A stretch of 64,000 nt of DNA, taken from positions 185,732-249,731 of the forward strand of contig NZ_JAJNDA010000010.1 of the NCBI RefSeq assembly GCF_021026295.1, in the 5' to 3' direction. The position numbers and the translations under genes were made by a program. Below the pieces are notes generated by a model. It did no database searches, was not told the DNA's origin, and was given only the letters and a program-made list of their open reading frames with translations. Within the stretch, counting starts at the first letter, position 1, and each line of letters opens with the position of its first letter. Below are positions 1 to 8,057 of the stretch, piece after piece. This stretch comes from Actinomycetospora soli. Its GTDB lineage: Bacteria; Actinomycetota; Actinomycetes; Mycobacteriales; Pseudonocardiaceae.

Positions 1-111
1 GCGCTGGGCACGAGCGCGAAGGACCTCGCGGTCGCCTACGGCCGTCCGCTCGACGACGACACCCTCGAGCTCATGGGGCAGGTGGAGCTCCTCGAGGCCC
101 TGCGCCTCTGA
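1..111 (+). CDS. 3' end of an unrecognised gene
   Basis: Frame 1 is open from the window edge to a TGA at 109-111 and encodes the last 36 residues of a protein ending LLEALRL. The piece is hydrophilic and acidic and shows no motif I can assign. It is called coding because the frame is open, its codons end mostly in G or C, and the next gene starts only 130 bp further on. Family and function are unknown; the start lies outside the window. Confidence 0.5.
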   Translation, partial: ALGTSAKDLAVAYGRPLDDDTLELMGQVELLEALRL

Positions 112-240
112 GGCCGCGATCGGAGACCGCGGGTCGGTTCCGGCCCGCCGTCGCCGACCGCGGTCGCGATCTATGGTGCGTCCCGCTGAACCGATCTCGC
201 CGCTGACGGGTGACCCGCTCGCTGGTTAGGGTTCCCGACC

Positions 241-810
241 ATGACGACGGTGCTGGTGACCGGTGGCGGCGAGCGGCTCGAGCAGGTGACGGCCGCGGTG
301 AGGGCGGCGGGTGCGGAGACGGTCGTGGTGGACGACCCGGGCCGGCTCGGCGAGGCCGTGAGCGGGCGGACCTTCGACGGCTACGTCCAGCTCCCGGTGG
401 CCATGACCCCGGGTGAGGGCAGCGTCGTCGCGAAGGTCGAGCAGTTCCTCACCCAGGGCATGCTCTCCCGCTTCCGCGCGGCCGCGACGGTGCTCCCGAC
501 GCTCGCGCCGGGCGCGGAGGTCCTGCTCGTCGGCGGGCAGACCAACGTCGACGTCGACGCCCCGGACGACGCCGACGCCCGCGCCGCGATGCTGCGCGTG
601 CTCGCCCACGCCCTGCGCGCCGAGCGGGCGCCCGAGCGCCTGACCGTGCGCGTCGCGAACTCGAGCTGGACCGCCGAGCAGATCGCGGCCAAGGTCACCG
701 GCACCGGTCACAGCGGGCCGACCGACCAGGGCCCGGACGACGCGGCGATCGGCAAGGCCTACGCGGACTGGCGCGCGGAGGTCGTCGGGCTGGCGCGGGT
801 CGAGTTCTAG
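241..810 (+). CDS. Hypothetical Rossmann-like (SDR-like) protein, 189 aa
   Basis: The protein opens with MTTVLVTGGGERLEQV, a beta strand followed by a glycine-rich turn like the nucleotide-binding start of short-chain dehydrogenases. A second hydrophobic strand (EVLLVGGQTN) lies near residue 95. No SDR Tyr-x3-Lys catalytic pair is visible and it is shorter than a usual SDR (about 250 aa), so it may be a degenerate, non-catalytic Rossmann protein. It is a single gene about 100 bp upstream of the MprA-type regulator on the same strand. The start is the ATG at 241, the first in frame. No function is proposed. Confidence 0.65.
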   Translation: MTTVLVTGGGERLEQVTAAVRAAGAETVVVDDPGRLGEAVSGRTFDGYVQLPVAMTPGEGSVVAKVEQFLTQGMLSRFRAAATVLPTLAPGAEVLLVGGQTNVDVDAPDDADARAAMLRVLAHALRAERAPERLTVRVANSSWTAEQIAAKVTGTGHSGPTDQGPDDAAIGKAYADWRAEVVGLARVEF

Positions 811-823
811 AGGTGCGCTGCGC

Positions 824-871
824 GCCCGTGAGTACCTGTGACGGCTATGGCCGTCACAACTGCTCACGGGC
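824..871. repeat. Hairpin-forming inverted repeat upstream of mprA
   Basis: Arms at 824-845 and 850-871 pair at 19 of 22 positions around a 4-nt loop. The outer 9 bp (GCCCGTGAG/CTCACGGGC) and the inner 8 bp (GTGACGGC/GCCGTCAC) are perfect. It sits 14 bp after the previous stop and 38 bp before the mprA ATG. It could be a terminator for the upstream gene or part of the mprA leader. The GTGAGCA-like arm resembles the larger palindrome at 34782-34831. Confidence 0.6.
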
Positions 872-888
872 CTCAGGCACCTCTCAGG
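872..888 (+). promoter_or_regulatory. Direct repeat CTCAGG-N5-CTCAGG, candidate response-regulator box
   Basis: Two identical CTCAGG half-sites begin 11 bp apart, about one helical turn, just upstream of the mprA ATG at 910. Tandem half-sites with that period are the usual binding pattern of OmpR/PhoB-family regulators, and MprA is known to autoregulate in mycobacteria. Autoregulation here is inferred. Confidence 0.4.
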
Positions 889-909
889 ACTCCTGTCCAT
901 AGTGGTGCC

Positions 910-1602
910 ATGCGGATCCTCGTCGTCGACGACGACCGGGCCGTGCGCGACTCGCTGCGCCGGTCCCTGGCGTTCAACGGCTACCAGGTCGAACTGGCCA
1001 CCGACGGGCAGCAGGCCCTGGACACCATCCAGCAGGAACGCCCGGACGCGCTCGTCCTCGACGTCATGATGCCCCGCCTCGACGGCCTCGAGGTGTGCCG
1101 GCGGCTGCGCAGCGCCGGCGACGACCTCCCCGTGCTCGTGCTCACCGCCCGCGAGGCGGTGTCGGACCGGGTCGCCGGGCTCGACGCCGGGGCGGACGAC
1201 TACCTCGCCAAGCCGTTCGCGCTCGAGGAGCTCCTCGCGCGGCTGCGGGCGCTGTTGCGGCGCACCTCGCCGGAGGACCGCGACCGCGACGACACGCCCG
1301 ACCCGCTGACCTTCGCCGACCTCTCGCTCGACCCCGTGACCCGCGACGTGAAGCGCGGCGACCGCGCCATCACGCTCACGCGCACCGAGTTCAGCCTGCT
1401 CGAGCTGCTCATCGCGAACCCCCGCCGCGTGCTCACCCGCAGCCGCATCCTCGAGGAGGTCTGGGGCTACGACTTCCCGACGACGGGGAACGCGCTCGAG
1501 GTCTACATCGGTTACCTGCGGCGCAAGACCGAGGCCGACGGCGAGCCCCGCCTGATCCACACCGTGCGCGGCGTGGGGTACGTGCTGCGCGCCGACGCCT
1601 GA
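910..1602 (+). CDS. mprA: OmpR-family response regulator, MprA-like
   Basis: DNA-binding response regulator of 230 aa. Receiver domain, residues 1-115: acidic pocket D7-D9, phospho-acceptor D51 in LVLDVMMP, conserved Lys in LAKPF. A winged-helix effector domain follows (about 135-228, ending [10 protein letters not shown]). In Mtb MprA works with the kinase MprB in envelope-stress control. Here the kinase gene lies 1 kb downstream on the other strand, next to pepD, a known MprA target. The ATG at 910 is chosen over an upstream in-frame start because MRILVVDDD is the canonical receiver N-terminus. Confidence 0.9.
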   Translation: MRILVVDDDRAVRDSLRRSLAFNGYQVELATDGQQALDTIQQERPDALVLDVMMPRLDGLEVCRRLRSAGDDLPVLVLTAREAVSDRVAGLDAGADDYLAKPFALEELLARLRALLRRTSPEDRDRDDTPDPLTFADLSLDPVTRDVKRGDRAITLTRTEFSLLELLIANPRRVLTRSRILEEVWGYDFPTTGNALEVYIGYLRRKTEADGEPRLIHTVRGVGYVLRADA

Positions 1603-1606
1603 CCGG

Positions 1607-2500
1607 TCAGCGCCGCGGGGTGATGCCCTGCACGTTGATCGACTCCGCGGTGGGGCCGGCGACGAGGCGCGTCGTCGTCATCGCGGAGTCCTGCGTGATC
1701 GACGGGTCGCGGTAGAGGCCGAGCTTCAGGTAGTCGCCGCCGTCGAGCAGGGTGCCCTGCGGCGGATGGTGGCCGAGCAGCGCGGGCCGCCCGTCGCGCC
1801 ACACGTCGATCACCGCGTCGTCCGGCGACCGCGAGAAGTGCACGTGCAGCACCACGTCGATCGTGTCGTCGGGTCGCAGCGGACCGAGGTCCTGGTGGTC
1901 GGTGCCGACGTTGGCCAGCCGCAGCCGTCCCTGCCCCGCCTCCAGCGCGATCGGTGGGGAGCCGGAGTTGGCGCGCTGGTGCCACTGCAGCACGAGTTGC
2001 CAGGTGTCGGTGTCGGTCGGCAGGTCCTGCAGGCGGCTCACGTCGTGCACCCAGAGGTCGTCGCCCTCCCGGTACTCGGGCAGCCGGGGCAGGACCTCGG
2101 CGCGGCGGGCGCCCCCGGGGATCGTGAAGCGCAGGCCCGGCCCGTCGACGACGCGGGGGCGCGGGGCGCCGTCGACCTGGCCGTCGGCGGTCATGTCGAA
2201 GTGGCCCGCGAAGTCCCCGACCGCGGAGTCGAACACGCCGTCGCCGGTGGCGGGGCGGGCCGCGAGCGCGCGACCCGCGGCGAGGGTGTCGACCGCGGCG
2301 GTCGTCGGGCTCGCGTCGGCGCCGGTCGCGAGCGCCGGCGGCGGCGTCACGGGGGTCGCCGCCGGGTGGCCGCCGGACAGGGCGACCGGGACGGCGATCG
2401 CCGCCCCGGCGAGCACCGCGGCGAGCAGGAGGCGGGCGCGGCCCGGGCGCGGCGGCTCGGGGGAGCGGTGCGCGGGCGGGCGCGGCAGCGTGGTGGTCAT
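1607..2500 (-). CDS. Exported polysaccharide-lyase-like protein
   Basis: Predicted 297-aa exported protein. A basic, proline-rich N-terminus precedes one hydrophobic segment (about 25-45) of signal/anchor type, then a Thr/Ala/Pro linker. The C-terminal 200 residues look like a beta-jelly-roll of the heparin-lyase-like family (WVHDVSRL, WQLVLQWHQ, LLDGGDYLKLGLYRDPS). Members cleave acidic polysaccharides, but the substrate cannot be read here. Its stop lies 4 bp beyond the stop of convergent mprA, and it lies downstream of mprB on the same strand, separating the regulator from its kinase. The ATG at 2500 gives a signal-like start. The lyase assignment is by overall pattern and is moderate. Confidence 0.65.
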   Translation of the reverse strand: MTTTLPRPPAHRSPEPPRPGRARLLLAAVLAGAAIAVPVALSGGHPAATPVTPPPALATGADASPTTAAVDTLAAGRALAARPATGDGVFDSAVGDFAGHFDMTADGQVDGAPRPRVVDGPGLRFTIPGGARRAEVLPRLPEYREGDDLWVHDVSRLQDLPTDTDTWQLVLQWHQRANSGSPPIALEAGQGRLRLANVGTDHQDLGPLRPDDTIDVVLHVHFSRSPDDAVIDVWRDGRPALLGHHPPQGTLLDGGDYLKLGLYRDPSITQDSAMTTTRLVAGPTAESINVQGITPRR

Positions 2501-2630
2501 CGCACGCGCCCGGCCCCGTCCATGCCCTGCCCAACGACGGGCCGCGGCCTGGCTGGCGGCGGTGACCGTCGACTTGCTGGACCTCGCGGGCCAGGCCCTC
2601 AGCGCGATGTGGCTGTCCCGGCCGGGCGGC

Positions 2631-4100
2631 TCACGCGCGCGGCAGCCACAGCCGCAGTAGCGCCCCGCCCGAGGGCGCCTCGTGCGCGGCGACCCCGCCG
2701 TGGTGGCGGGTCGCGGTCTGGGCGACGATCGAGAGCCCGAGCCCCGAGCCCGGCATCGTGCGGGCGTCGGCGGAGCGGAAGAAGCGGTCGAAGACGAGCT
2801 CGCGCTCCTCGGGCGCGATGCCCGGGCCCTCGTCGGCGATCTCCAGCACCGCGGTGCCGGGCCGTTCGGGCGCCATGCCCTCGCGCAGCACGACGGTGAC
2901 CGTGGCACCCGGCGGGCTCCACTTGGCCGCGTTGTCGAGCAGGTTGAGCACGGCCCGCTCCAGCGCGCTCGCGTCCCCGACGACCTCCAGCGGCGCCAGC
3001 TCGGCGGCGAACGTGACCCCCGGGGCCCGCGGCCGGGCGCGGTCGAGGGCCCGCTCGACGACCTCGGAGAGGTCCAGGTGCTCGGCGGCGACCTCGGGCG
3101 GGTCGTCGCGGGCGAGCTCCACGACGTCGCCGACGAGGGTGGCGAGCTCGTCGATCTGGGCCCGGAGGTCGTCGGTCAGCTCGGTCCGGTCCTCCGGGGA
3201 GAGCCGCGGCGCGTCGGGCCGCCCGGACGCGGCGCCCTCCTCGGCGGCGACGAGCAGTTCGAGGTTGGTGCGCAGCGACGTCAGCGGCGTCCGCAGCTCG
3301 TGCCCGGCGTCGGCGACGAGACGCCGTTGCCGGTCGATCGAGGACGCGAGCGCGGCGAGCATCGCGTTGAAGCTGCGCGTGAGGCGCGCGATCTCGTCGC
3401 CGCCGGTCACCGTGATGGGCTGGAGGTCGCCGGTGCGCGCGACGCGCTCGGTCGCCGAGATCAGCCGCTCCACCGGACGCAGCCCGGCGCGGGCGATCGC
3501 GACCCCGACGAGCGCCGCGAGCACGACGCCGATGGATCCCACGACGACGAGGACGATCGCCAGCCGCGAGAGCGTGCGCCGTGTCGGCTCCAGCTCCTGC
3601 GCGAGCACCAGTGCCCGGCCCGTGCCCGCCTGCACCGCGACGACCCGGTACGGGGCGCCGCCGACGATCCCGGTGCGCGGGGGCTGCGGGGTCCCGCTCG
3701 CCACCGCGACCTCCGGGCTCCCGATCGGCGGCACGCTGCCCTGGATGGACAGTGCCCGGCCGTCGGCGAGCACGATCGCGACCCGGAAGTCGCCTGCGGC
3801 GAGCGCGTCGGACGACACCGCCCGGTACAGCAGCGACGGGTCGGCGAGGTCGCTCGAGGCCGCCGCGGTGGCCCGCTCGACGAGGCTCTCGTCGAGCTGG
3901 TCGTACAGCGCGCGGTAGGCCGTGAGGAACACCGCGACGGCGATGAGCGCCACGAGCAGCCCGGCCCCGACCGACACCAGGATCGCCACGCGGCGGCGCA
4001 GCGGGATCTCCAGGAGCACGTGCCAGCCCGACGGCGGGCCGGGTCGCTCGGTGCCGGCCCCCGCCGTGGCGTCGGCGGGTCCGTCGGGTCCGGGGTTCAT
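2631..4100 (-). CDS. mprB: Sensor histidine kinase, MprB-like
   Basis: Membrane sensor kinase of 489 aa: cytoplasmic N-tail, TM1 about 38-60, extracytoplasmic sensor of about 120 residues, TM2 about 180-202, HAMP about 203-255, dimerisation helix with phospho-acceptor H267 in GHELRTPL, then an ATPase domain with N box (LNLLDNAAKW), G1 (DEGPGI) and G2 (GSGLGLSI). It presumably phosphorylates the MprA-like regulator. It is divergent from pepD with 112 bp between starts, which fits the mprAB-pepD stress module although strand order differs from Mtb. The ATG at 4100 is chosen because it gives a short cytoplasmic tail; longer forms would run into the divergent promoter region. Confidence 0.88.
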   Translation of the reverse strand: MNPGPDGPADATAGAGTERPGPPSGWHVLLEIPLRRRVAILVSVGAGLLVALIAVAVFLTAYRALYDQLDESLVERATAAASSDLADPSLLYRAVSSDALAAGDFRVAIVLADGRALSIQGSVPPIGSPEVAVASGTPQPPRTGIVGGAPYRVVAVQAGTGRALVLAQELEPTRRTLSRLAIVLVVVGSIGVVLAALVGVAIARAGLRPVERLISATERVARTGDLQPITVTGGDEIARLTRSFNAMLAALASSIDRQRRLVADAGHELRTPLTSLRTNLELLVAAEEGAASGRPDAPRLSPEDRTELTDDLRAQIDELATLVGDVVELARDDPPEVAAEHLDLSEVVERALDRARPRAPGVTFAAELAPLEVVGDASALERAVLNLLDNAAKWSPPGATVTVVLREGMAPERPGTAVLEIADEGPGIAPEERELVFDRFFRSADARTMPGSGLGLSIVAQTATRHHGGVAAHEAPSGGALLRLWLPRA

Positions 4101-4212
4101 CACCCCCGATCCTCCCCGATCACCGCGTGCGAGGACGGTGACCTCCCCGCCGACCTCCTCACCGACCTCCCCGTCGGGCCCGGGGGACGCCGATGAGGAA
4201 GGCTGGGGAGCC

Positions 4213-5613
4213 ATGAGCGAGACGCCCCGTCCCGACGGCGAGCCGGCCCGCGCGGGGGAGGAGCCGTCGACCGACGAACGGCCCGGTCTCGGCACCGGCT
4301 ACGGGTCGGGCGGCGGGGTCCGCTGGGCCGACGGCCCGGGCGGCACCGAGCCGACCCGGTCGTGGTCCGGGGCCCCGTTCGGCGCCTCCGCCCCGGCGGC
4401 GGGGTCCGACTACGGCTGGGGCCGACCCGGCCCGTCGTCGGGCATGACCGCCACCCCGCCCGGCGGCTTCCCCGCCGACGCGGGCGCGGGCTGGAGCACC
4501 CCCGGCCCCGGCCGCCCGGAGCCCGTTCCCGACGCCGGGCGTGGTGGCGTCGGGCGGCGCGGCCTCGTCCTCGTCGCGGTGGTGGCGCTCGTCGCGGGCC
4601 TCGTCGGCGGGGCGATCGCGGGCTCGCTGTTCTCGTCGTCCTCGGTCTCGCAGACCTCGCTCGGATCGACGTCGGACGCCGATCCGCTGCCGCCGGCGCC
4701 CGCGGGCTCGGTGGAGGCCATCGCCGCGACCGTGCTGCCGAGCACGGTGCAGATCGTCGGCGCCACCGGCGCGGGGTCCGGCGTGGTCATCTCCGCCGAC
4801 GGGCTGATCATGACGAACAACCACGTCCTCGCCGCCGGTCGGTCCGGCGGCCTGCAGGCACTGTTCGCGGACGGGACGGCGGCGCCCGTGACGCTGGTCG
4901 GCACCGCGCCGTCGGCCGACATCGCGGTGGTGCGCGCCAGCGGGGTGGGCAACCTGCGGCCGGCCACGCTGGGCGACTCCGACGAGCTCCGGCAGGGGCA
5001 GGCGGTCGTGGCCGTCGGGTCGCCGCTCGGGCTCTCCGGCACCGTCACCACCGGCATCGTCTCGGCGCTGCGCCGTCCGGTCGCGGCCGGCGGGTCGGCG
5101 GCCGACCAGAGCAGCGTCATCGACGCCATCCAGACCGACGCCGCGATCAACCCCGGCAACTCCGGCGGGCCGCTCGCGGACTCCGCCGGCCGCATCGTCG
5201 GGATCAACACCGCGATCGCGAGCGTCACCGGCGGCGGCGCCGGCCAGGAGGGCGGGTCGATCGGGCTCGGCTTCGCGATCCCCATGAACCACGCGCGGCG
5301 CATCGCGACCGAGCTCGTGGAGACCGGCCGCGCCACCCAGGCGATCATCGGCGTGCAGGTCGCCGACCGCGGCGCCCGCGGGGCGTCGATCGCGTCGGTC
5401 ACGCCGGGGTCGCCGGCGGCCGCGGCGGGCCTGCAGGCGAACGACCTGGTGACGCGCGTGGACGACCGGCCCATCGAGGACGCGAACGCCCTCGTCGCCG
5501 CGGTGCAGTCGAGCCCGCCCGGGCAGGTCGTCACGTTGACCGTGTCGTCCGGCGGCGGCGCGCCGCGGACGGTGCCCGTGACCCTGGGCAGCCAGGTGAT
5601 CGGCGGGCGGTAG
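4213..5613 (+). CDS. pepD: Membrane-anchored HtrA-type serine protease, PepD-like
   Basis: 466-aa envelope protease/chaperone. Layout: disordered Gly/Pro/Ser-rich cytoplasmic region (1-110), one TM helix (about 117-140), trypsin-like domain with catalytic triad H204 (TNNHV), D236 (ADIAVV) and S317 (GNSGGP), then one PDZ domain (about 378-460). HtrA proteins degrade or refold misfolded exported proteins. In mycobacteria pepD is induced through MprAB and SigE, and its position beside mprB agrees. The start is the ATG at 4213. The protein ends shortly after the PDZ domain, giving normal family length. Confidence 0.9.
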   Translation: MSETPRPDGEPARAGEEPSTDERPGLGTGYGSGGGVRWADGPGGTEPTRSWSGAPFGASAPAAGSDYGWGRPGPSSGMTATPPGGFPADAGAGWSTPGPGRPEPVPDAGRGGVGRRGLVLVAVVALVAGLVGGAIAGSLFSSSSVSQTSLGSTSDADPLPPAPAGSVEAIAATVLPSTVQIVGATGAGSGVVISADGLIMTNNHVLAAGRSGGLQALFADGTAAPVTLVGTAPSADIAVVRASGVGNLRPATLGDSDELRQGQAVVAVGSPLGLSGTVTTGIVSALRRPVAAGGSAADQSSVIDAIQTDAAINPGNSGGPLADSAGRIVGINTAIASVTGGGAGQEGGSIGLGFAIPMNHARRIATELVETGRATQAIIGVQVADRGARGASIASVTPGSPAAAAGLQANDLVTRVDDRPIEDANALVAAVQSSPPGQVVTLTVSSGGGAPRTVPVTLGSQVIGGR

Positions 5614-5623
5614 CCCGCCGGTC

Positions 5624-5644
5624 GGCCCGCCGGCGGGGCGGGCC
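5624..5644. terminator. GC-rich hairpin between convergent pepD and methyltransferase genes
   Basis: GGCCCGCC at 5624-5631 pairs with GGCGGGCC at 5637-5644. It lies in the 36-bp gap between two convergent stop codons, where a bidirectional terminator is expected. There is no T-tract. Confidence 0.45.
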
Positions 5645-5649
5645 CGGGC

Positions 5650-6405
5650 TCAGCGGGCGAGGACGGCGAACGCCCGGCCGTCGGGCCGGGCGGTGCCCGC
5701 CGGGTCGGGCAGCGCCGACTCCGACCAGGAGCGCTCCACGACCCGCAGCCCGGCGGCCTCGGCGACCTCGTCGACGGCCTCGGACCCGAGCACCGCCCAC
5801 GGGAACCAGGTGCGCGGGGTGTCCGGCGGGTCCTCCCGGTCCTCCCGGACCAGGTGCGCGGCGCCCTGCCACAGCCCCGTCCCGGGCTCGACCTCGAGCA
5901 GGACGGTGCCGGACTCGGTCAGCAGCTGGTCGCAGCGACGCAGCAGCGCCACCGGGTCGCCGCCGATGCCGATGTTGCCGTCGGCCAGCACCACGTGCTG
6001 CCAGCGGCCCTCCCCGGGGAGGCGCTCGAAGGCGTCGCGGTGCAGCACCGCGGCGCCGCGCTGCAGGCACCGCTGCACGGCCTGGACCGAGACGTCGACG
6101 CCGAGCGCCGGGACCCCGCGGTCGGCCAGGGCGACGACGAGCCGGCCCGGTCCGCACCCGAGGTCGAGCGTGGCCCCGGAGCAGCGCTCGAGCAGCCAGT
6201 CGTCGACCTCGTCGGCGTCGTCCTGCCAGCGCTGCACCGCGAGCGGCAGCACGACGCCGTCGGTACGGACGAGACGGTGCTCGAACCCGGCGAGCGCGGC
6301 GTCGAAGACGGTGCCGTCGAGGGTGTCCGCGCCGGACCCCGGACGTTCGCGGGCGGCGTCCACGACGGCGAACGGCTCGGTCATGGGGCTGCTCACCGAC
6401 GTCAC
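5650..6405 (-). CDS. Class I SAM-dependent methyltransferase
   Basis: 251-aa protein with the SAM-binding motif LDLGCGPGRLVVAL near residue 81, an acidic second strand (VLADGNIGIGG) and a third strand (TVLLEVEPG). The substrate cannot be inferred from sequence. It is last in a three-gene operon (GT2, DUF2064, methyltransferase) with stop/start overlaps throughout. Its GTG start at 6405 overlaps the upstream TGA as GTGA, which settles the start; an ATG at 6384 is an alternative. In other actinobacteria such a methyltransferase is often found beside these transferases (recalled). Confidence 0.8.
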   Translation of the reverse strand: MTSVSSPMTEPFAVVDAARERPGSGADTLDGTVFDAALAGFEHRLVRTDGVVLPLAVQRWQDDADEVDDWLLERCSGATLDLGCGPGRLVVALADRGVPALGVDVSVQAVQRCLQRGAAVLHRDAFERLPGEGRWQHVVLADGNIGIGGDPVALLRRCDQLLTESGTVLLEVEPGTGLWQGAAHLVREDREDPPDTPRTWFPWAVLGSEAVDEVAEAAGLRVVERSWSESALPDPAGTARPDGRAFAVLAR

Positions 6406-7208
6406 GGGCGTCCACCTCCGGACACTGTTGCGGTGGTGTGGCGCGCGGGGACGGCGTCGTCCCGGTCGCCGAGGAGCTCCGCGACCGCCCGCGCGAACCG
6501 GCCGTCGGGGACGAGGTCGGCCACGGCGACCGCGTCGTCGGCCGTGTCCACGTCGGACAGCGTCTCGAGCTCGGCCACCGCGTCGTCGCCGAGGGCGTCG
6601 CGCAGCGCGGCCAGGGTCCGGGCGCCGGTGTCGTCACGAGAGGTCGGGATGGTGGAGATGATCGCCGCCCGGCGCGGGTCGTGCAGTGCGAGGGCCCACC
6701 AGCCGCCGTCGTGGGCGAGCCCGATCGCGGCCGTCGTGCCGGACTCGACGGTGCGCAGCGCGCGGTCGAGCAGCGCGGCGTCGAGCTGCGGGGTGTCCAT
6801 GCCCACCTGCACCGTCGCCGCGCCCGGGAAGAGGACGGCGGCGTCGGAGTGCACGGCGTCGATGCGCTCGCCGAGCGCCTCGCCGCGCTGGCGGACGACG
6901 GTGTGACCGGCGAGGGCCGCCGCGATCTCGTCTCCGCGCTCGGCGTCGCCGAGGTCGCCCTCCAGGGCCACCAGCACGCGCGCACCGGGTACCGCCGCCG
7001 CGGCGTCGAGGGTGTCCAGCAGCGCGGCGGCGGCGATCCGCGCCGCGCCCTGCGGGGTGGCGGGCGGGGTGAGCCGGGTCTTCGCCCGGCCGGCCACGGG
7101 TGCCTTGGCGAGCACCAGCACCACCCGGGCGGTCGGGCCGTCCCCGGACGTTCCCGCGCCTGCCTGGTCGTCCTGCATGATCGGCGCGTTCGCACCGCCC
7201 GGTGTCAT
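6402..7208 (-). CDS. DUF2064/TIGR04282-type glycosyltransferase
   Basis: 268-aa protein of the DUF2064 (TIGR04282, CofC/nucleotidyltransferase-like) family. Nucleotide-binding start VVLVLAKAPVAGRAKTRL near 28-45, and a metal/substrate region with QVGMDTPQLD and GLAHDGGWWALAL. The fold is GT-A-like; a sugar-nucleotide transferase role is the usual inference and the true reaction is unknown. It sits between the GT2 and methyltransferase genes and overlaps both by 4 bp (ATGA and GTGA), implying translational coupling and one pathway. Confidence 0.8.
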   Translation of the reverse strand: MTPGGANAPIMQDDQAGAGTSGDGPTARVVLVLAKAPVAGRAKTRLTPPATPQGAARIAAAALLDTLDAAAAVPGARVLVALEGDLGDAERGDEIAAALAGHTVVRQRGEALGERIDAVHSDAAVLFPGAATVQVGMDTPQLDAALLDRALRTVESGTTAAIGLAHDGGWWALALHDPRRAAIISTIPTSRDDTGARTLAALRDALGDDAVAELETLSDVDTADDAVAVADLVPDGRFARAVAELLGDRDDAVPARHTTATVSGGGRP

Positions 7209-7906
7209 CGGTTCACCCGGATCGACGCGCCGTGCGCGCGGGTGCGGGCGAGGGCCTTCGTCATGTCCCGCACCGCGCGGGCCGTGCCGCGCACCGAGCC
7301 GGACACCTTCGACCGTCCGCCGGCCCGCGGCCGGTACGCCACGTCGACCTCGCGGATCGTCCAGCCCGCCGCCCCGGCCCGGATGAGCAGCTCGAGCGGG
7401 TAGCCGAAGGCGCGGTCGGTGATGCCGAGGTCGAGCAGGGCCTGCCGGCGGGCCACCCGCACCGGGGCGATGTCGCGGACCCCGACGCCCTGCGCCCGCA
7501 TGAGGCCGGAGAGCACGAGGTTGGACAGCCGCGCGTGCCAGGGCCACACGCCCTTGGCCGCGGGGACGCGGCGGCCGACGACGAGGTCGGCGTCGGTGTC
7601 GAGCAGCAGCCGGACCATCGCCGGCAGCTCGGCGGGGTCGAGGGATCCGTCCGCGTCGATCGTGGCGACGACCTCGGTGCGGCTCGCCTCCAGCCCGGCG
7701 TGCACGGCCGCGCCGTAGCCCTTGCGCTGCTCGTGGACGACCAGCGCGCCACGCCCGGCGGCGAGGTCCGGGGTGCCGTCGGTGGAGCCGTTGTCGGCCA
7801 CCACGGCGTCGAAGCCCTCGGGCAGGGCGTCGAGCACGGCGGGGAGCGCCTCGACCTCGTTCAGGCAGGGGAGCACCACATCGACACGACCGCTCACCGT
7901 GGTCAC
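7205..7906 (-). CDS. GT2 family glycosyltransferase (polyprenyl-phosphate sugar synthase-like)
   Basis: 233-aa GT-A transferase: N-terminal VDVVLPCLNE, VVADNGSTDGTPD, and the metal-binding motif ATIDADGSLDP, as in dolichyl-phosphate mannose synthase-like enzymes. It lacks the C-terminal TM helices of some family members, so it is probably peripheral. It likely moves a sugar from a nucleotide donor to a lipid or glycan acceptor. It is the first gene of the three-gene operon and divergent from a polytopic membrane protein. The GTG at 7906 is chosen because the conserved strand begins nine residues later; a GTG at 7897 is possible. Confidence 0.8.
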   Translation of the reverse strand: MTTVSGRVDVVLPCLNEVEALPAVLDALPEGFDAVVADNGSTDGTPDLAAGRGALVVHEQRKGYGAAVHAGLEASRTEVVATIDADGSLDPAELPAMVRLLLDTDADLVVGRRVPAAKGVWPWHARLSNLVLSGLMRAQGVGVRDIAPVRVARRQALLDLGITDRAFGYPLELLIRAGAAGWTIREVDVAYRPRAGGRSKVSGSVRGTARAVRDMTKALARTRAHGASIRVNR

Positions 7907-8057
7907 GCTATGAGGTCGGGTCCCGACGCGCGCAACCGGGTTGCTTTCTCGCGTCGGCCGTGAAGCGGCGGTGAAGGTGATCCGATCGGAGCACCTTTTC
8001 CCGCCGCCTGGGCCCTGCTCACTGCCTCCTGACGTCCGCTTCGTACTCTCCGTGGCG

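Noticed and set aside
838..909. Longer mprA reading frame from 838
   Set aside because: It would run through the hairpin and CTCAGG repeats; receiver domains begin at MRILVVDD.
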